Below are positions 53,327-63,909 of a stretch of 64,000 nt of DNA, piece after piece (within the stretch, counting starts at the first letter, position 1; every line of letters starts with the position of its first letter). A program made the translations under genes and the position numbers. Location of the stretch: NCBI GenBank assembly GCA_964404165.1, contig CAYOIZ010000007.1, forward strand, positions 62,001-126,000, read 5' to 3'. A model generated the notes under the pieces. That model did not search any database. It was not told where the DNA came from and was given only the letters and a program-made list of their open reading frames with translations. Source of the stretch: DASYLJ01 sp964404165 (GTDB lineage: Bacteria > Desulfobacterota > Binatia > DP-6).

Positions 53327-54727
53327 TCAGGCGGCCGGCACCCAGTTGCCGTGGAAGCCGTACGGCACGCGGTGCGGGACGTGCACCGTGGCCACCGGCG
53401 GCCGCGCGATGTCGGCGGCGTCGAGGACGTGGAGATCGCTGGCGTTGCGGGCGTGGTCGTAGGCCAGCACCAGCACCCAGCCGTCGTCCTCCGCCGCGTC
53501 CGGCGTCCGCGGAACGAAGAGCGGCTCGCCGACGCCGTTCTCGCTCCCGAAGTGGTGCATCGCCGTGGTGCCACGATCGAGGTCGAAGCGACGGATGCTC
53601 GTGAACAGCGGCATCCGTGTCGACGGCTGGTCCGGACCGGCGGCCGCGGCATAGCCGAAGCGGTGACGGCGACCGAGGCGGCGCTCGTCGGCGCGCGGGA
53701 ACTCGCAGGCGACGTCGTCCAGCGCCTCCGACCGCACCCCGCCGCCCGACGCCAGATCGATGCGCCAGCGATGCAGCCGCGCGGCACCGTCGTCGTCCCA
53801 CTTGGTCTCGCGCGCCTCCCGCGGCGCCATGAACTCGAGCCGCGGATAGCGGGCGACGTCGAGCACGATGGTGCTGCCGTCCTCGTACGCGTTGAGCGGG
53901 TGGAAGACGTAGCAGGCGTCGGTGTCGAACCATCGCACGTCCGGGTTGCCGCCGGTGCGCGGCATGACGCCGATGCGGGTGCCGCGCTCCGGCTCCCAGC
54001 TGAAGACGCCGCCGCGCCGCTTCACGTCCTCGAAGCTGAAGACGATGGGGCACAACAGGAAGACGACGTGGTTCGCCGTCACGGCGAAGTCGTGGATCAT
54101 GGACGGCCACGCCAGGTCGATGGCTTCGCTCTTCACGAGCGCACCGCTGCGATCGGCGACGTGGTACTGCAGGTACGGCGGGAACGGCGAGTAGCCGAAG
54201 AAGAGCATCTCACCGGTTTCCGGGTCCATCTTCGGGTGCGCGGTCATGGCGCTGCCGAGGCGCCCGCGGAAGTCGAACTCGCCGATCGTCTCGAGCGTGT
54301 CGGGACGCAGCTGCGTCGGCAGGCACGCCTCCATCAGGGCGAGCAGCTTGCCGGCGTGCCACACGATGTTGGTGTTGCCGGTGTTCTTGATGACGGGCGC
54401 CTCGGTGGGCTTCATCTCGAGGAGCCCGGGGATGGTGGCCCGCCCGGCACGGCGCTCGTCGGCGAGGCCACGACTCTGCACCCACCGGTTGCGGTACGAC
54501 GCCCGCCCGTCCCGCAGCGAGATGGCATGGATCATCCCGTCGCCGTCGAACCAGTGATAGCGGCCGATCGGCTCGTACGCGGGATTCGGCCCCGTGCGAT
54601 AGAAGGTGCCCTCGAGCCCGGACGGCAGCTCGCCGGTGATCTCGAGGTCGGGCGCACAGCCCTCCATACGCCACGGCGCGAAGTTGCCCTGCAGGAACGG
54701 ATTCTCGTCGGACTCACGCATCGACAT
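53327..54727 (-). CDS. Carotenoid cleavage oxygenase family protein
   Basis: The 466-residue product belongs to the RPE65/CCD seven-bladed propeller family. Four His that bind the iron are visible: TAHPKMDP, SMIHDFAVT, YVFHPLNAYED and the C-terminal GFHGNWVP. Other family features are GTFYRTGPNP near the start and WFDGDGMIHAI. It would cleave a conjugated double bond of a carotenoid, apocarotenoid or stilbene-like substrate using O2. Its start overlaps the end of the TetR gene by 14 bases (eight if ATG 54721 is used). The pyrophosphatase gene converges on it, one base apart. Confidence 0.92.
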   Translation of the reverse strand: MSMRESDENPFLQGNFAPWRMEGCAPDLEITGELPSGLEGTFYRTGPNPAYEPIGRYHWFDGDGMIHAISLRDGRASYRNRWVQSRGLADERRAGRATIPGLLEMKPTEAPVIKNTGNTNIVWHAGKLLALMEACLPTQLRPDTLETIGEFDFRGRLGSAMTAHPKMDPETGEMLFFGYSPFPPYLQYHVADRSGALVKSEAIDLAWPSMIHDFAVTANHVVFLLCPIVFSFEDVKRRGGVFSWEPERGTRIGVMPRTGGNPDVRWFDTDACYVFHPLNAYEDGSTIVLDVARYPRLEFMAPREARETKWDDDGAARLHRWRIDLASGGGVRSEALDDVACEFPRADERRLGRRHRFGYAAAAGPDQPSTRMPLFTSIRRFDLDRGTTAMHHFGSENGVGEPLFVPRTPDAAEDDGWVLVLAYDHARNASDLHVLDAADIARPPVATVHVPHRVPYGFHGNWVPAA

Positions 54728-55352
54728 GACGGGACCTCCTGGTGCGCCGGCGACGCGGTCGCGCGGGCGCGGAACGGGTGAGCTGGGCGATGATGGCGTC
54801 GCGCACGAGGGCCACCGCGGGGGCGCTCGCGTCCCAGAAGCCCGCGATCACGAGCGACGTGGCGCCATGAACGGCCGACCAGAACGCCGCCGCCGCGTCC
54901 TCGACGTCCACCGTGAGCCGTCCGGCGGCGGCGACGGCGCGGATGCCGTGGCGCAGGCGATCGTACGACGTCAGCGCCGACGGCGTCGGGTGCTCACGAC
55001 GGCGCGGAAACAGCAGCCGATAGTGCGCCGGGTGCGCCACGCCATAGGCGAGATAGCGGTCGAACCCCCATCGCATCGCCTCGACGGGATCGGCGGGCGC
55101 CGCCTCCGGCGCGAGCGCCCGGTCGAACTCCGCGAAGCAGTCGTCGACGACGCGGGCGATGAGGGCGTCCTTGTCGCCGAAGTGGTGGTAGACCGTCGGC
55201 GCCGTCACGCCGGCGCGCGTACACACCTCGCGGATCGACACGGCGCTTTCGCCCCCCGCGCTGAGCAGCGCCTCGGTCGCCGCCAGGATCGCGCGCCGCG
55301 TGCCGTCGACGTCGCGCTCCCGGCCCGCCAGCGCGGTGACTCGTGCCGCCAT
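54714..55352 (-). CDS. TetR-family transcriptional regulator
   Basis: The 212-residue product has a TetR helix-turn-helix: GTRRAILAATEALLSAGGESAVSIREVCTRAGVTAPTVYHHFGDKDALIARVV. The rest (TetR_C_33-like, LAYGVAHPAHYRLLFPRR, AAAFWSAVHGATSLVIAGFW) would bind a ligand. It overlaps the start of the carotenoid oxygenase gene and thus likely controls it together with itself. A 21-bp dyad overlapping the promoter lies eight bases upstream. No ribosome site is present and the predicted transcript starts near 55354, so the mRNA is probably leaderless. Confidence 0.93.
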   Translation of the reverse strand: MAARVTALAGRERDVDGTRRAILAATEALLSAGGESAVSIREVCTRAGVTAPTVYHHFGDKDALIARVVDDCFAEFDRALAPEAAPADPVEAMRWGFDRYLAYGVAHPAHYRLLFPRRREHPTPSALTSYDRLRHGIRAVAAAGRLTVDVEDAAAAFWSAVHGATSLVIAGFWDASAPAVALVRDAIIAQLTRSAPARPRRRRTRRSRHVDA

Positions 55353-55359
55353 CCCGGCT

Positions 55360-55380
55360 GGCTATAGCGGCGTTATAGCC
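55360..55380. promoter_or_regulatory. TetR operator candidate
   Basis: GGCTATA-N7-TATAGCC is a perfect 7-bp inverted repeat just upstream of the TetR gene and covers its -10 element. Position and symmetry fit autorepression. Confidence 0.7.
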
Positions 55381-55390
55381 GCCGAGTCAA
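55361..55390 (-). promoter_or_regulatory. Promoter of TetR-carotenoid oxygenase operon
   Basis: On the minus strand TTGACT (55385-55390) and TATAGC (55361-55366) are separated by 18 bases. The predicted start lies one or two bases before the TetR start codon at 55352. Confidence 0.6.
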
Positions 55391-55396
55391 CGGGGG

Positions 55397-56698
<1,302 letters not shown>

Positions 56699-56720
56699 GC
56701 CGTCCTCCTCCCGGTCGTGG

Positions 56721-56749
56721 AGAATCCGCCGTATGACGCTCCTGGTCAA
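56721..56749 (-). promoter_or_regulatory. Possible citrate synthase promoter
   Basis: TTGACC (56744-56749) and GATTCT (56721-56726) on the minus strand are 17 bases apart. The -10 element is weak. The start would be near 56714, just ahead of the strong ribosome site. Confidence 0.35.
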
Positions 56750-56799
56750 GCTCGACGCCGCTTCTTGCACGCCAGGGAGGGCCTGTTACGTGTGGCGCG

Positions 56800-58629
56800 G
56801 TGCGCGCGTCCGGCCTCGTCGTCTTCGGTGCGACGCTGCTCGCCCTGGTGGGTGTGGCGAACGCAGTCCAGGTCGACGTCCTCGATCCGACGCGCGACTG
56901 GACGCTGCGTGCGCTCCGCATCGAAGGCAACCACGCCATCGCCTCGTCGACGATCAGCGACACGCTGACGACGCGTCCGCGGCGCTGGTTCGCCCTCTGG
57001 AAGCCCCTGCCCGCCTTCGATCCCGTCGCCTTCGCGGCCGACCTCGAACGACTGCAGGCCCTCTACCGCAGCGCCGGCTACTACCACGCCACCATCACGC
57101 ACGACATCGAGCTGCCCGCCGACGGCGATGCCGACGTCACCGCCGTCATCTACGTCGACGAGGGCGCGCCGATCCTCGTCACCGGCGTCACGGTCGACGT
57201 CACGGGCGATCGCATCCCGGCGGCGGACTACGACAAGATCCTGTCCGACTTCCCGCTCGAGCCCGGCGACGTCTTCGAGGAGGCCGAGTACGACCGCGCC
57301 CGCGCCCTGCTCCGCGCGGCCTGGCGCAACAACGGCTACGCCCGCGTGACGGTGACGAAATCGGCACGCGTCGACGTGCGCGACGACAGCGCCATCGTGC
57401 ACTACACGGTCGAGAGCGGCGTCCCGACCGTCTTCGCCGACACCCTGATCAAGGGCCTCGTCACCGTCGAGCCCGACGTCGTCGAGCGCGAGATCGCCTG
57501 GGAGCGCGGCGAGCCGTTCCGCGAGGCGCGGCTCGAGGAGACGCGTAAGCGGCTCGAGACACTGCACCTCTTCCGCACCGTGCGTCTCACCGAGGACGAC
57601 TCGAAGCACCGCGACGTGGACGTCGACGTCACTCTGGTGGAGGCGCCGCCGCGCGAGATCCGCTTCGGCATCGGCTACTCCACCGAGGACGGCCCGCGGG
57701 GCCTCGCCTCCTGGCGCGACTACAACTTCCTCGGCGGCGCCCGGCAGCTCGGCTTCACCGCCCGCATCTCACAGCTCCGCCGCTCCATCACCGCCGACTT
57801 CCTGCAACCCCACTTCCCGACCCAGACCAGCCGCGTGCGACTCCTGTTCGCCCAGGAGCAGTACGACGAAGACACCTACACCCTGAACCAGACCCGCGGC
57901 TCGCCGCGCTTCGAGTGGGACATCGTGCCGCACCTGGCGTTCTACGCGTTCTATCGCGCCGAGTACGATCTGCTGTCCGGCGTGCCCGATCCCGTCCGGC
58001 AGCGCCTGCCGAGTGCGGCGCCCGGTACGACCGTCCTCTCCGGCGGTGGGATCGGGCTCGACTGGAACGCCACCGACGACCTGCTCGACCCGACCCGCGG
58101 CTGGATCCTGAGTGGCAGCGTCGAGCCCGTCGGCGGGTTCCTCGGTGGCGACGTGGACTTCTACCGCATCATCACCGAGGGCCGGTTCTATCAGCCGCTG
58201 CAGCTCGGCCTGATCGGCGCAACGCGGATCCGCATCGGCAGCGCCGAGACGATCGACGCGACGCGCGTCATCCCGCTCTTCGAGCGTTTCTATGCCGGCG
58301 GCATCAACTCGGTGCGTGGCTACGCCCGACGTCGCGTCGGGCCGCTGACGCAGGACGAGCCGCTCGGCGGCAACTCGCTGGTCGAGGCGTCGGTGGAGCT
58401 GCGACGCGCGATCACCAACACCATCGGCGCCGCGGTCTTCCTCGACGGCGGCCAGGTGTCGCTCGACAGCTTCGACTTTCCCTTCGACGATCTGCAGTAC
58501 GGCACCGGCTTCGGCGTGCGCTACACCTCGCCAGTCGGCCCCATCCGCGTCGACCTGGGTTTTCCCCTCGACCGCCGAGGCGACGACGCCGCATGGCAGG
58601 TGTATCTGAGCGTGGGACAGACGTTCTGA
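56800..58629 (+). CDS. tamA: BamA/TamA-family outer-membrane protein
   Basis: The 609-residue product starts at GTG 56800, with a signal peptide (SGLVVFGATLLALVGVANA). Residues ~30-285 hold three POTRA-like units (LRALRIEGNHAIASSTI, PILVTGVTVDVTGDRIPA, TVFADTLIKGLVTVEPDVV); the rest is a beta-barrel of the Omp85 type with the conserved GGINSVRGYARR loop, ending in a terminal aromatic (VGQTF). It inserts or assembles outer-membrane proteins. The stop and the TamB start overlap by one base (TGATG at 58627-58631), so the pair is coupled. Confidence 0.92.
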   Translation: MRASGLVVFGATLLALVGVANAVQVDVLDPTRDWTLRALRIEGNHAIASSTISDTLTTRPRRWFALWKPLPAFDPVAFAADLERLQALYRSAGYYHATITHDIELPADGDADVTAVIYVDEGAPILVTGVTVDVTGDRIPAADYDKILSDFPLEPGDVFEEAEYDRARALLRAAWRNNGYARVTVTKSARVDVRDDSAIVHYTVESGVPTVFADTLIKGLVTVEPDVVEREIAWERGEPFREARLEETRKRLETLHLFRTVRLTEDDSKHRDVDVDVTLVEAPPREIRFGIGYSTEDGPRGLASWRDYNFLGGARQLGFTARISQLRRSITADFLQPHFPTQTSRVRLLFAQEQYDEDTYTLNQTRGSPRFEWDIVPHLAFYAFYRAEYDLLSGVPDPVRQRLPSAAPGTTVLSGGGIGLDWNATDDLLDPTRGWILSGSVEPVGGFLGGDVDFYRIITEGRFYQPLQLGLIGATRIRIGSAETIDATRVIPLFERFYAGGINSVRGYARRRVGPLTQDEPLGGNSLVEASVELRRAITNTIGAAVFLDGGQVSLDSFDFPFDDLQYGTGFGVRYTSPVGPIRVDLGFPLDRRGDDAAWQVYLSVGQTF

Positions 58630-61600
58630 TGCGACGGCTCGCGCGTTGGGTGCTCCGCACCGTCCTCGTCCTGGTCGTCCTGGCGGCGCTCCTCGTCGGC
58701 GGCACGTTGCTCTACGTCCGCACGACTGCCGGCGAGGCCATGCTCCGCACCGAGCTGGTGCGGCTCCTCACCGACGTCACCGGCGCCCGCGTCTCCCTCG
58801 GCCCGCTCCGCGGCTCGTTCGTGCGCACCGTCGACGTGACGGACATCGTGCTGCGCTTCGACGGTGGCACCGAGCTGCGCGTCGGCCGGCTGCGCGCGAC
58901 GCTGTCGCCGCTGTCGCTCCTGCACGGCCTCGTCCTGGTCGACGACGTCGCCCTCGAGCGCGTCCGCGTCCGTGCCGTCCACACGGCGGACGGCTGGGGA
59001 CTGCCGGACCTGCCGGACGAGGACGACACCCACGATGGTCGCCCGCTGCCCCGCATCGTCCTGCGGGCGGTACACGTCATGGACGGCCGGGTCGCCATGG
59101 CGCTGCACGACGTCGCGCCGCGCCGCCAGGTCGCCGCCACCGCGCTCGCGGTCGACGCCGCGGTGACGATCGGTCCGGACGGCATCGAGGTCCGGCTCGA
59201 CGCGCTCACGGCGGTGCCGCGCGGGCTCGACCTGTCGCCACTCACCGCACGCGGCACCCTGCGGCTCCCCACCGACGGCGGCATCACGCTCGCCGACGTC
59301 GTGGTGGCGACGGCGCGCAGCCGTCTCGCCGCGAGCGGGACGATCGTCCCGCACGAGCGCATCGACCTGACCCTCGCCGACCTGTCCGTCGCCGCGCGGG
59401 AGGCGCGCGCCCTGCTGCCGTTCGACCTGGCGAGCGACGTGCGGGTCACGGGCCGCGCCGGCGGCGCGTGGGACGCATGCGCCGTCACCGCGGACGTCGG
59501 CCTCGATCCGGGTGGACGCATCGGCGTCCAGGGCACGATCGATCTCGCGGCATCGCCGCCGCGCTGGTCGAGCGAGGTGTCGCTCGTCGCCGTCGACCCC
59601 GCGGCCGTGCTGGCAACGCTGCCGTCGGGTCGGGTGAACGGCATCGTCGAGGGCACGGGGACCGGCGTCGACGCGGCCGCACGCATCCGCCTCGGTCCGT
59701 CGACGCTCGCTGCGCAGGCGATCGAGCGTGCGTTCCTCGAGGCGAGCATCGATGGCGGCGTCGCGCGTGCCGGCGGTCGCGTCGCACACGCCGCCGGCGT
59801 CGCGAGCCTTCGCGCGCGTGCGCGGCTCGACACACCGGTGCGTTACCGCGCGCGCACCCGGGCCGACGTCACCGATCTGGCGGCGCTCGTCCCGAGCACG
59901 CCGGGAACGGCGGCCGTGCGGGCCACGGTGGCCGGCGTCGAGCCGGCGGGGACGGGGCGCACGGTGCGCCTCCAGGCGACGCTCGACCGTGCCACCGTGC
60001 GCGGCGTCGCCCTCGCGGGTGGAACGGTGACCGCCCGGCTGGACGGGCCGCGTCTCCATGTCGATCGGGCACAGCTGCGCGGGCCCGGGACCGAGGTCAC
60101 GGCGTGGGCTGCGGCCGATCTCGACACGAAGCAGGCGGATGCGACGCTCGACGTGCAGGCCACGCTCGACGTCGTCGGGCGGCAGGCGTCACTCCCCATG
60201 GGCGGCACCGCGACCGCGCGCGCGACGGCGGCCGGCCGCCTCGACGCACTCGCCGTCGACGGCCGCATCGTCGTCGAGCGCGGTCGGTGGGAGACCACCG
60301 ACGTCCGTCGCCTCGAGGTGGTGGGACGAGCCGACGGGATCGGCGGCACCGAGCCGTCGGCCCGCGGGACGCTGACGGCCGGCGCCATCCATGTTCCCGG
60401 CCGCGACCCGTGGGATGCGGCCGCCGAGCTCGGCTGGCGCCGATCCGCCGCCAGCGACGACGGCACCCTGCGGGCGAGCGGACGCGCGACGAACGGCGCC
60501 GGCGCCCGACTGGCCCTGACGGCGAAGCACACCGCGCCCACGACCCTCGTCCAGCTCACGGAGCTCGTCCTCGCACCGGCCGAGCAGCCGGCGTGGCAGC
60601 TCGCCCGTCCCGCCCGCGTCACCGTCGCCGATGGCATCGCCGTCGACGAGCTGGCGCTCACGGCCGGCGCACAACGCATCACGCTGAGCGGGCACGCCGG
60701 CGCGAGCGGTGCCGCCGACGCCACCCTTCGCGCGTCGGGCATCGGCGTCGCGGCGCTCTGCGGGCTGATGGCCAAAGGCCCCCGTTGCGGCGGGACGCTC
60801 ACCGCCGACGCCCGCCTCACCGGCACGGCCGCAGCGCCCCAGCTGACGGCGACCGCGGCCATCGACCAGCTCCGCATCGACGACGCCGTCTACGGTCCGC
60901 TGACGGCGCGTGCGCAGTACGCCGCCCGGGCGCTCGCCGTCCAGGGCCGGCTGTCCTACGCGCAGGCCGGCGACCTCGACGTCGAGGGGACGGTGCCGAT
61001 CGATCTCGCCTGGAGCGGCGAGCGCCATGACCTCTCGAGCGCTCCCGTGTCGCTGGCGCTGCGCACGCAGGGGCTCGACCTCGCCTTCCTGCGCGCCGTC
61101 GCGCCGACCGTCGTCCGTCGCAGCGACGGTCGTCTCACCGCGAATCTGCGCCTGCGCGGGGCCTGGAACGATCTCCGTGCCGAGGGCGGCGCCGATCTCA
61201 CCATGCAGCGCCTCGAGCTCACCGCGACCGGCGTGCCCTATGAGGACGTGCGCCTTCGCCTGCGTGCGGCCGAGTCCAGCATCGTCGTCGAGGAGCTCTC
61301 CGCGCGTGGCGGCGACGGCACGCTCACGGGCTCGGGACGCATCGCGCTCACCGGGCTCCGCCCCGGCGAGGCCGACGTCCGCGTCCGGCTGTCACGGTTC
61401 CTCGCCGTGCGACTCCCCGCGTACGAGGCCGCCACGGATGGCGACCTCACCATCGGCGGACCGCTCACGGCACCCGCGATCCGTGGCCGCATCGATCTCA
61501 CGCGGGCCGTCGTACGACCGTCGGTCCTGCCGAGCTCCAACCCGAGCCGCCAGCCCGACCCGACGATCGAGGTGGTTGGCCTCCCGCCCGCGCCACCCAC

Positions 61601-62330
61601 CGAAACCAGCCAGCGTCCCGCGCTCGCCGACGCGCTGGCGCTCGCGATCGAGGTGCGCATCCGCGACAACGCCTGGATCCGTCGCGACGACGCCAACATC
61701 GAGCTGGCCGCCGATCTACGGCTCGACAAGGCCTCGGGCGGACCGCTCCTCATCACCGGCAACGTGCGACTGGTGCGCGGGTGGTACGCCTTCCAGAGCC
61801 GCCGATTCGAGCTCGACGAGGGCTACATCACGTTCGACGGCACGAACCCGCCCGATCCCTACTTCGCCATCACCGCGACCCATCGCACCGGGCAGTATCG
61901 CATCCTCGTCGAGATCGGCGGCACGGCCGAGAAGCCGACGCTGACCCTGTCGTCCGAGCCCGCGCTCGATCAGGCCGACATCCTCGCCGTCCTGCTCTTC
62001 GGCCGCCCGAGCAGCGACCTCGGCAGGGGCGAGAGCCTCGATCTCCAGCAGCAGGCGGTCTCGCTCGCGGCCGGTTACGTCATGCCCGAGCTGCGCTCGT
62101 CCGTGATGAACGCGCTCAGCCTCGACTCCCTCGAGGTCGGCGGCGAGGGCGTGCGGGCCGGTCGTTACGTCACGCAGGACGTCTTCGTCTCGCTGTCGCA
62201 GGAATTCGGCCCGCAGAAGGGCCAGGCGGTGGCCGTCGAGTACGGCGTCACGCCGAGCATCTCGCTCAAGCTGTCGACGTCGACGCGCGGTGACAGCGCC
62301 GTCGACCTGCTGTGGCACCACCGCTACTGA
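58629..62330 (+). CDS. tamB: TamB-family translocation/lipid-transport protein
   Basis: The 1233-residue product starts at ATG 58629 with an N-terminal anchor helix (WVLRTVLVLVVLAALLVGGTLLYV) and RTELVRLLTDVTGARVSLGPLRG, typical of AsmA/TamB proteins. The long middle is repetitive beta structure (a hydrophobic groove), and the last ~300 residues form the TamB/DUF490 domain: LITGNVRLVRGWYAFQSRRF, YITFDGTNPPDPYF, RILVEIGGTAEKPTLTLSSEP, DILAVLLFGRP. Together with TamA it bridges the periplasm and supports outer-membrane protein or phospholipid transport. It overlaps the convergent 6-phosphogluconolactonase-like gene by seven bases. Confidence 0.92.
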   Translation: MRRLARWVLRTVLVLVVLAALLVGGTLLYVRTTAGEAMLRTELVRLLTDVTGARVSLGPLRGSFVRTVDVTDIVLRFDGGTELRVGRLRATLSPLSLLHGLVLVDDVALERVRVRAVHTADGWGLPDLPDEDDTHDGRPLPRIVLRAVHVMDGRVAMALHDVAPRRQVAATALAVDAAVTIGPDGIEVRLDALTAVPRGLDLSPLTARGTLRLPTDGGITLADVVVATARSRLAASGTIVPHERIDLTLADLSVAAREARALLPFDLASDVRVTGRAGGAWDACAVTADVGLDPGGRIGVQGTIDLAASPPRWSSEVSLVAVDPAAVLATLPSGRVNGIVEGTGTGVDAAARIRLGPSTLAAQAIERAFLEASIDGGVARAGGRVAHAAGVASLRARARLDTPVRYRARTRADVTDLAALVPSTPGTAAVRATVAGVEPAGTGRTVRLQATLDRATVRGVALAGGTVTARLDGPRLHVDRAQLRGPGTEVTAWAAADLDTKQADATLDVQATLDVVGRQASLPMGGTATARATAAGRLDALAVDGRIVVERGRWETTDVRRLEVVGRADGIGGTEPSARGTLTAGAIHVPGRDPWDAAAELGWRRSAASDDGTLRASGRATNGAGARLALTAKHTAPTTLVQLTELVLAPAEQPAWQLARPARVTVADGIAVDELALTAGAQRITLSGHAGASGAADATLRASGIGVAALCGLMAKGPRCGGTLTADARLTGTAAAPQLTATAAIDQLRIDDAVYGPLTARAQYAARALAVQGRLSYAQAGDLDVEGTVPIDLAWSGERHDLSSAPVSLALRTQGLDLAFLRAVAPTVVRRSDGRLTANLRLRGAWNDLRAEGGADLTMQRLELTATGVPYEDVRLRLRAAESSIVVEELSARGGDGTLTGSGRIALTGLRPGEADVRVRLSRFLAVRLPAYEAATDGDLTIGGPLTAPAIRGRIDLTRAVVRPSVLPSSNPSRQPDPTIEVVGLPPAPPTETSQRPALADALALAIEVRIRDNAWIRRDDANIELAADLRLDKASGGPLLITGNVRLVRGWYAFQSRRFELDEGYITFDGTNPPDPYFAITATHRTGQYRILVEIGGTAEKPTLTLSSEPALDQADILAVLLFGRPSSDLGRGESLDLQQQAVSLAAGYVMPELRSSVMNALSLDSLEVGGEGVRAGRYVTQDVFVSLSQEFGPQKGQAVAVEYGVTPSISLKLSTSTRGDSAVDLLWHHRY

Positions 62331-63040
62331 GCGGGTCGCGCGTCGCGCAGCAACGCCGCCGCGGCGGCACGATCGACCACCCACGTCACGGTCGGCGACG
62401 GCAGCACGAGCTGCACCGGACGCCGATCGATGTCGACGGGCTCACGCAGCGCCGCCGCCACCGCTGCGGCGCGCTCGTCGCCGGTGGCCGTCAGCACCAC
62501 GTGCCGCGCGGCCCGCAGCACGACGGGGGTGATGGTGACGCGTGGGGGCACGGCGTCCGCCACCGCCGCGACGGGGGCGTCCGCATGGAGGGCGGTGCTG
62601 CCGGGCGCGAGCGCCGCGATGCTGCCGTCGTCGGCGAGGTCGAGGAGGACGACGTCGAGCGCCGGCGGTGCGCCGTAGGATGCGAGCGTGGTGGCGTAGG
62701 CGGCCGCGACCGCCGTCGGATCGCCGGCGTCGACCGGCACGGCACGGATGCGATCGGCCGAGATGCCGCGCGGAGCGAAGAGGCTGTCGCGCGCCACCTT
62801 GAGGTTGCCGTGCGCGTCGTCGGCGGTGGTGCAGCGCTCGTCGGTGAAGACGCAGGTGATCCGCGCCCAGGCGATCTCGCCGCGTGCCGCCAGTGCCAGC
62901 TGCAGCGCGCGGGCGCCCCGTCCACCACTGAGCGCCAGCGTCGCCGCGCCCGAGGCCGCGGCGGCCACCAGGTGCCTCGCCGCGATCTCCGCGGCGGCCT
63001 CGTAGGCCTCGGCGTCGGTCTGATACACCTCGAGCTGCAT
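62324..63040 (-). CDS. 6-phosphogluconolactonase homologue lacking the catalytic His
   Basis: The 238-residue product begins MQLEVYQTDAEAYEAA. The SIS-like fold is recognisable: AATLALSGGRGARALQLAL, ITCVFTDERCTTADDAHGNLKVARDSLF, and RHVVLTATGDERAAAVAAAL, all in the order of the DevB/Pgl family (pentose phosphate pathway lactonase). The signature segment GxGxDGHxASLFPG is altered to LDLADDGSIAALAPG: the catalytic His is Ser and the Gly before it are lost. Activity is therefore doubtful. The start at 63040 overlaps the divergent ThiD start (CATG). Longer frames to 63133 enter the ThiD gene. Confidence 0.8.
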   Translation of the reverse strand: MQLEVYQTDAEAYEAAAEIAARHLVAAAASGAATLALSGGRGARALQLALAARGEIAWARITCVFTDERCTTADDAHGNLKVARDSLFAPRGISADRIRAVPVDAGDPTAVAAAYATTLASYGAPPALDVVLLDLADDGSIAALAPGSTALHADAPVAAVADAVPPRVTITPVVLRAARHVVLTATGDERAAAVAAALREPVDIDRRPVQLVLPSPTVTWVVDRAAAAALLRDARPAQ

Positions 63041-63869
63041 GGGCGCGCTGCATAGCGGATCGACCCCGCCGGGGCCAACGCCACCGGTGGCGCTCACCAT
63101 CGCGGGCTCCGACCCGAGCGGCGGCGCCGGCATCCAGGCGGATCTGAAAACGTTCCTGGCCTTCCACGTCTACGGCGCGGCGGTGATCACGAGCCTCACG
63201 GTGCAGAATACCCGCGGCGTCTTCGGCCGTGACGATGCCCCCGCCGCGCTCGTGCTGGCGCAGCTCGCCGCCGTGCGCGACGACCTGCCCGTCGCGGCGG
63301 CGAAGACGGGCCTGCTGGCGACGGCGGCGCTGGTCGACGCCCTCGCCGGCGAGCTCGCCGCTCGCCCGCTCCCGTGGCTCGTCGTCGACCCGGTGCTGAT
63401 CGCGACCAGCGGCGACGCGCTCACCGCCGGCGACACGTTGGCGGCGCTGCGCGCCCGCCTCCTGCCGCTCGCCACGCTGGTCACGCCGAATCTCGCCGAA
63501 GCCGCGGCGCTGCTCGGTCACCCCGTCGACGACGTCGCCAGCATGCGCGACGCCGCACGCGCGATCGCCGACCTCGGGACCCCGAACGTCCTCGTGAAGG
63601 GCGGCCACCTGCCCGGCCCCCCCCGGGACATCCTGTTCGCCGGCGGGGTCCTGCACGAGCTCGAGGGGGTGCGGGTCGGACCGGCATCGGCACACGGGAC
63701 CGGCTGCACGCTGTCGGCGGCCATCACGGCGGGCCTTGCGCGCGGTGACGCGCTCGTCGCCGCCGTCGAGCGCGGCAAACGGTACGTCGAGCGGGCGCTC
63801 GCCGCCGCCGCACCGCTCGGGCACGGCAGTCGACCGCTCGACCACCGCGTATCCCCCGACGATCCGTGA
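63039..63869 (+). CDS. thiD: Hydroxymethylpyrimidine (phosphate) kinase
   Basis: The 276-residue product (or 260 from GTG 63087) is a ribokinase-fold ThiD: LTIAGSDPSGGAGIQADLKTFLAFHVYG, TSLTVQNTRGVF, VVDPVLIATSGD, TPNLAEAAALLG, VLVKGGHL and the anion hole with catalytic Cys in AHGTGCTLSAAITAGLARG. It phosphorylates HMP and HMP-P in thiamine synthesis. No other thi gene is nearby. The upstream ATG shares three bases with the start codon of the lactonase homologue on the other strand; the internal GTG would separate the two genes by 46 bases. Confidence 0.93.
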   Translation: MGALHSGSTPPGPTPPVALTIAGSDPSGGAGIQADLKTFLAFHVYGAAVITSLTVQNTRGVFGRDDAPAALVLAQLAAVRDDLPVAAAKTGLLATAALVDALAGELAARPLPWLVVDPVLIATSGDALTAGDTLAALRARLLPLATLVTPNLAEAAALLGHPVDDVASMRDAARAIADLGTPNVLVKGGHLPGPPRDILFAGGVLHELEGVRVGPASAHGTGCTLSAAITAGLARGDALVAAVERGKRYVERALAAAAPLGHGSRPLDHRVSPDDP

Positions 63870-63909
63870 CCCTTGCGATGCGAGGCCTCGGCTTGGTACG
63901 CGGCGCCGC

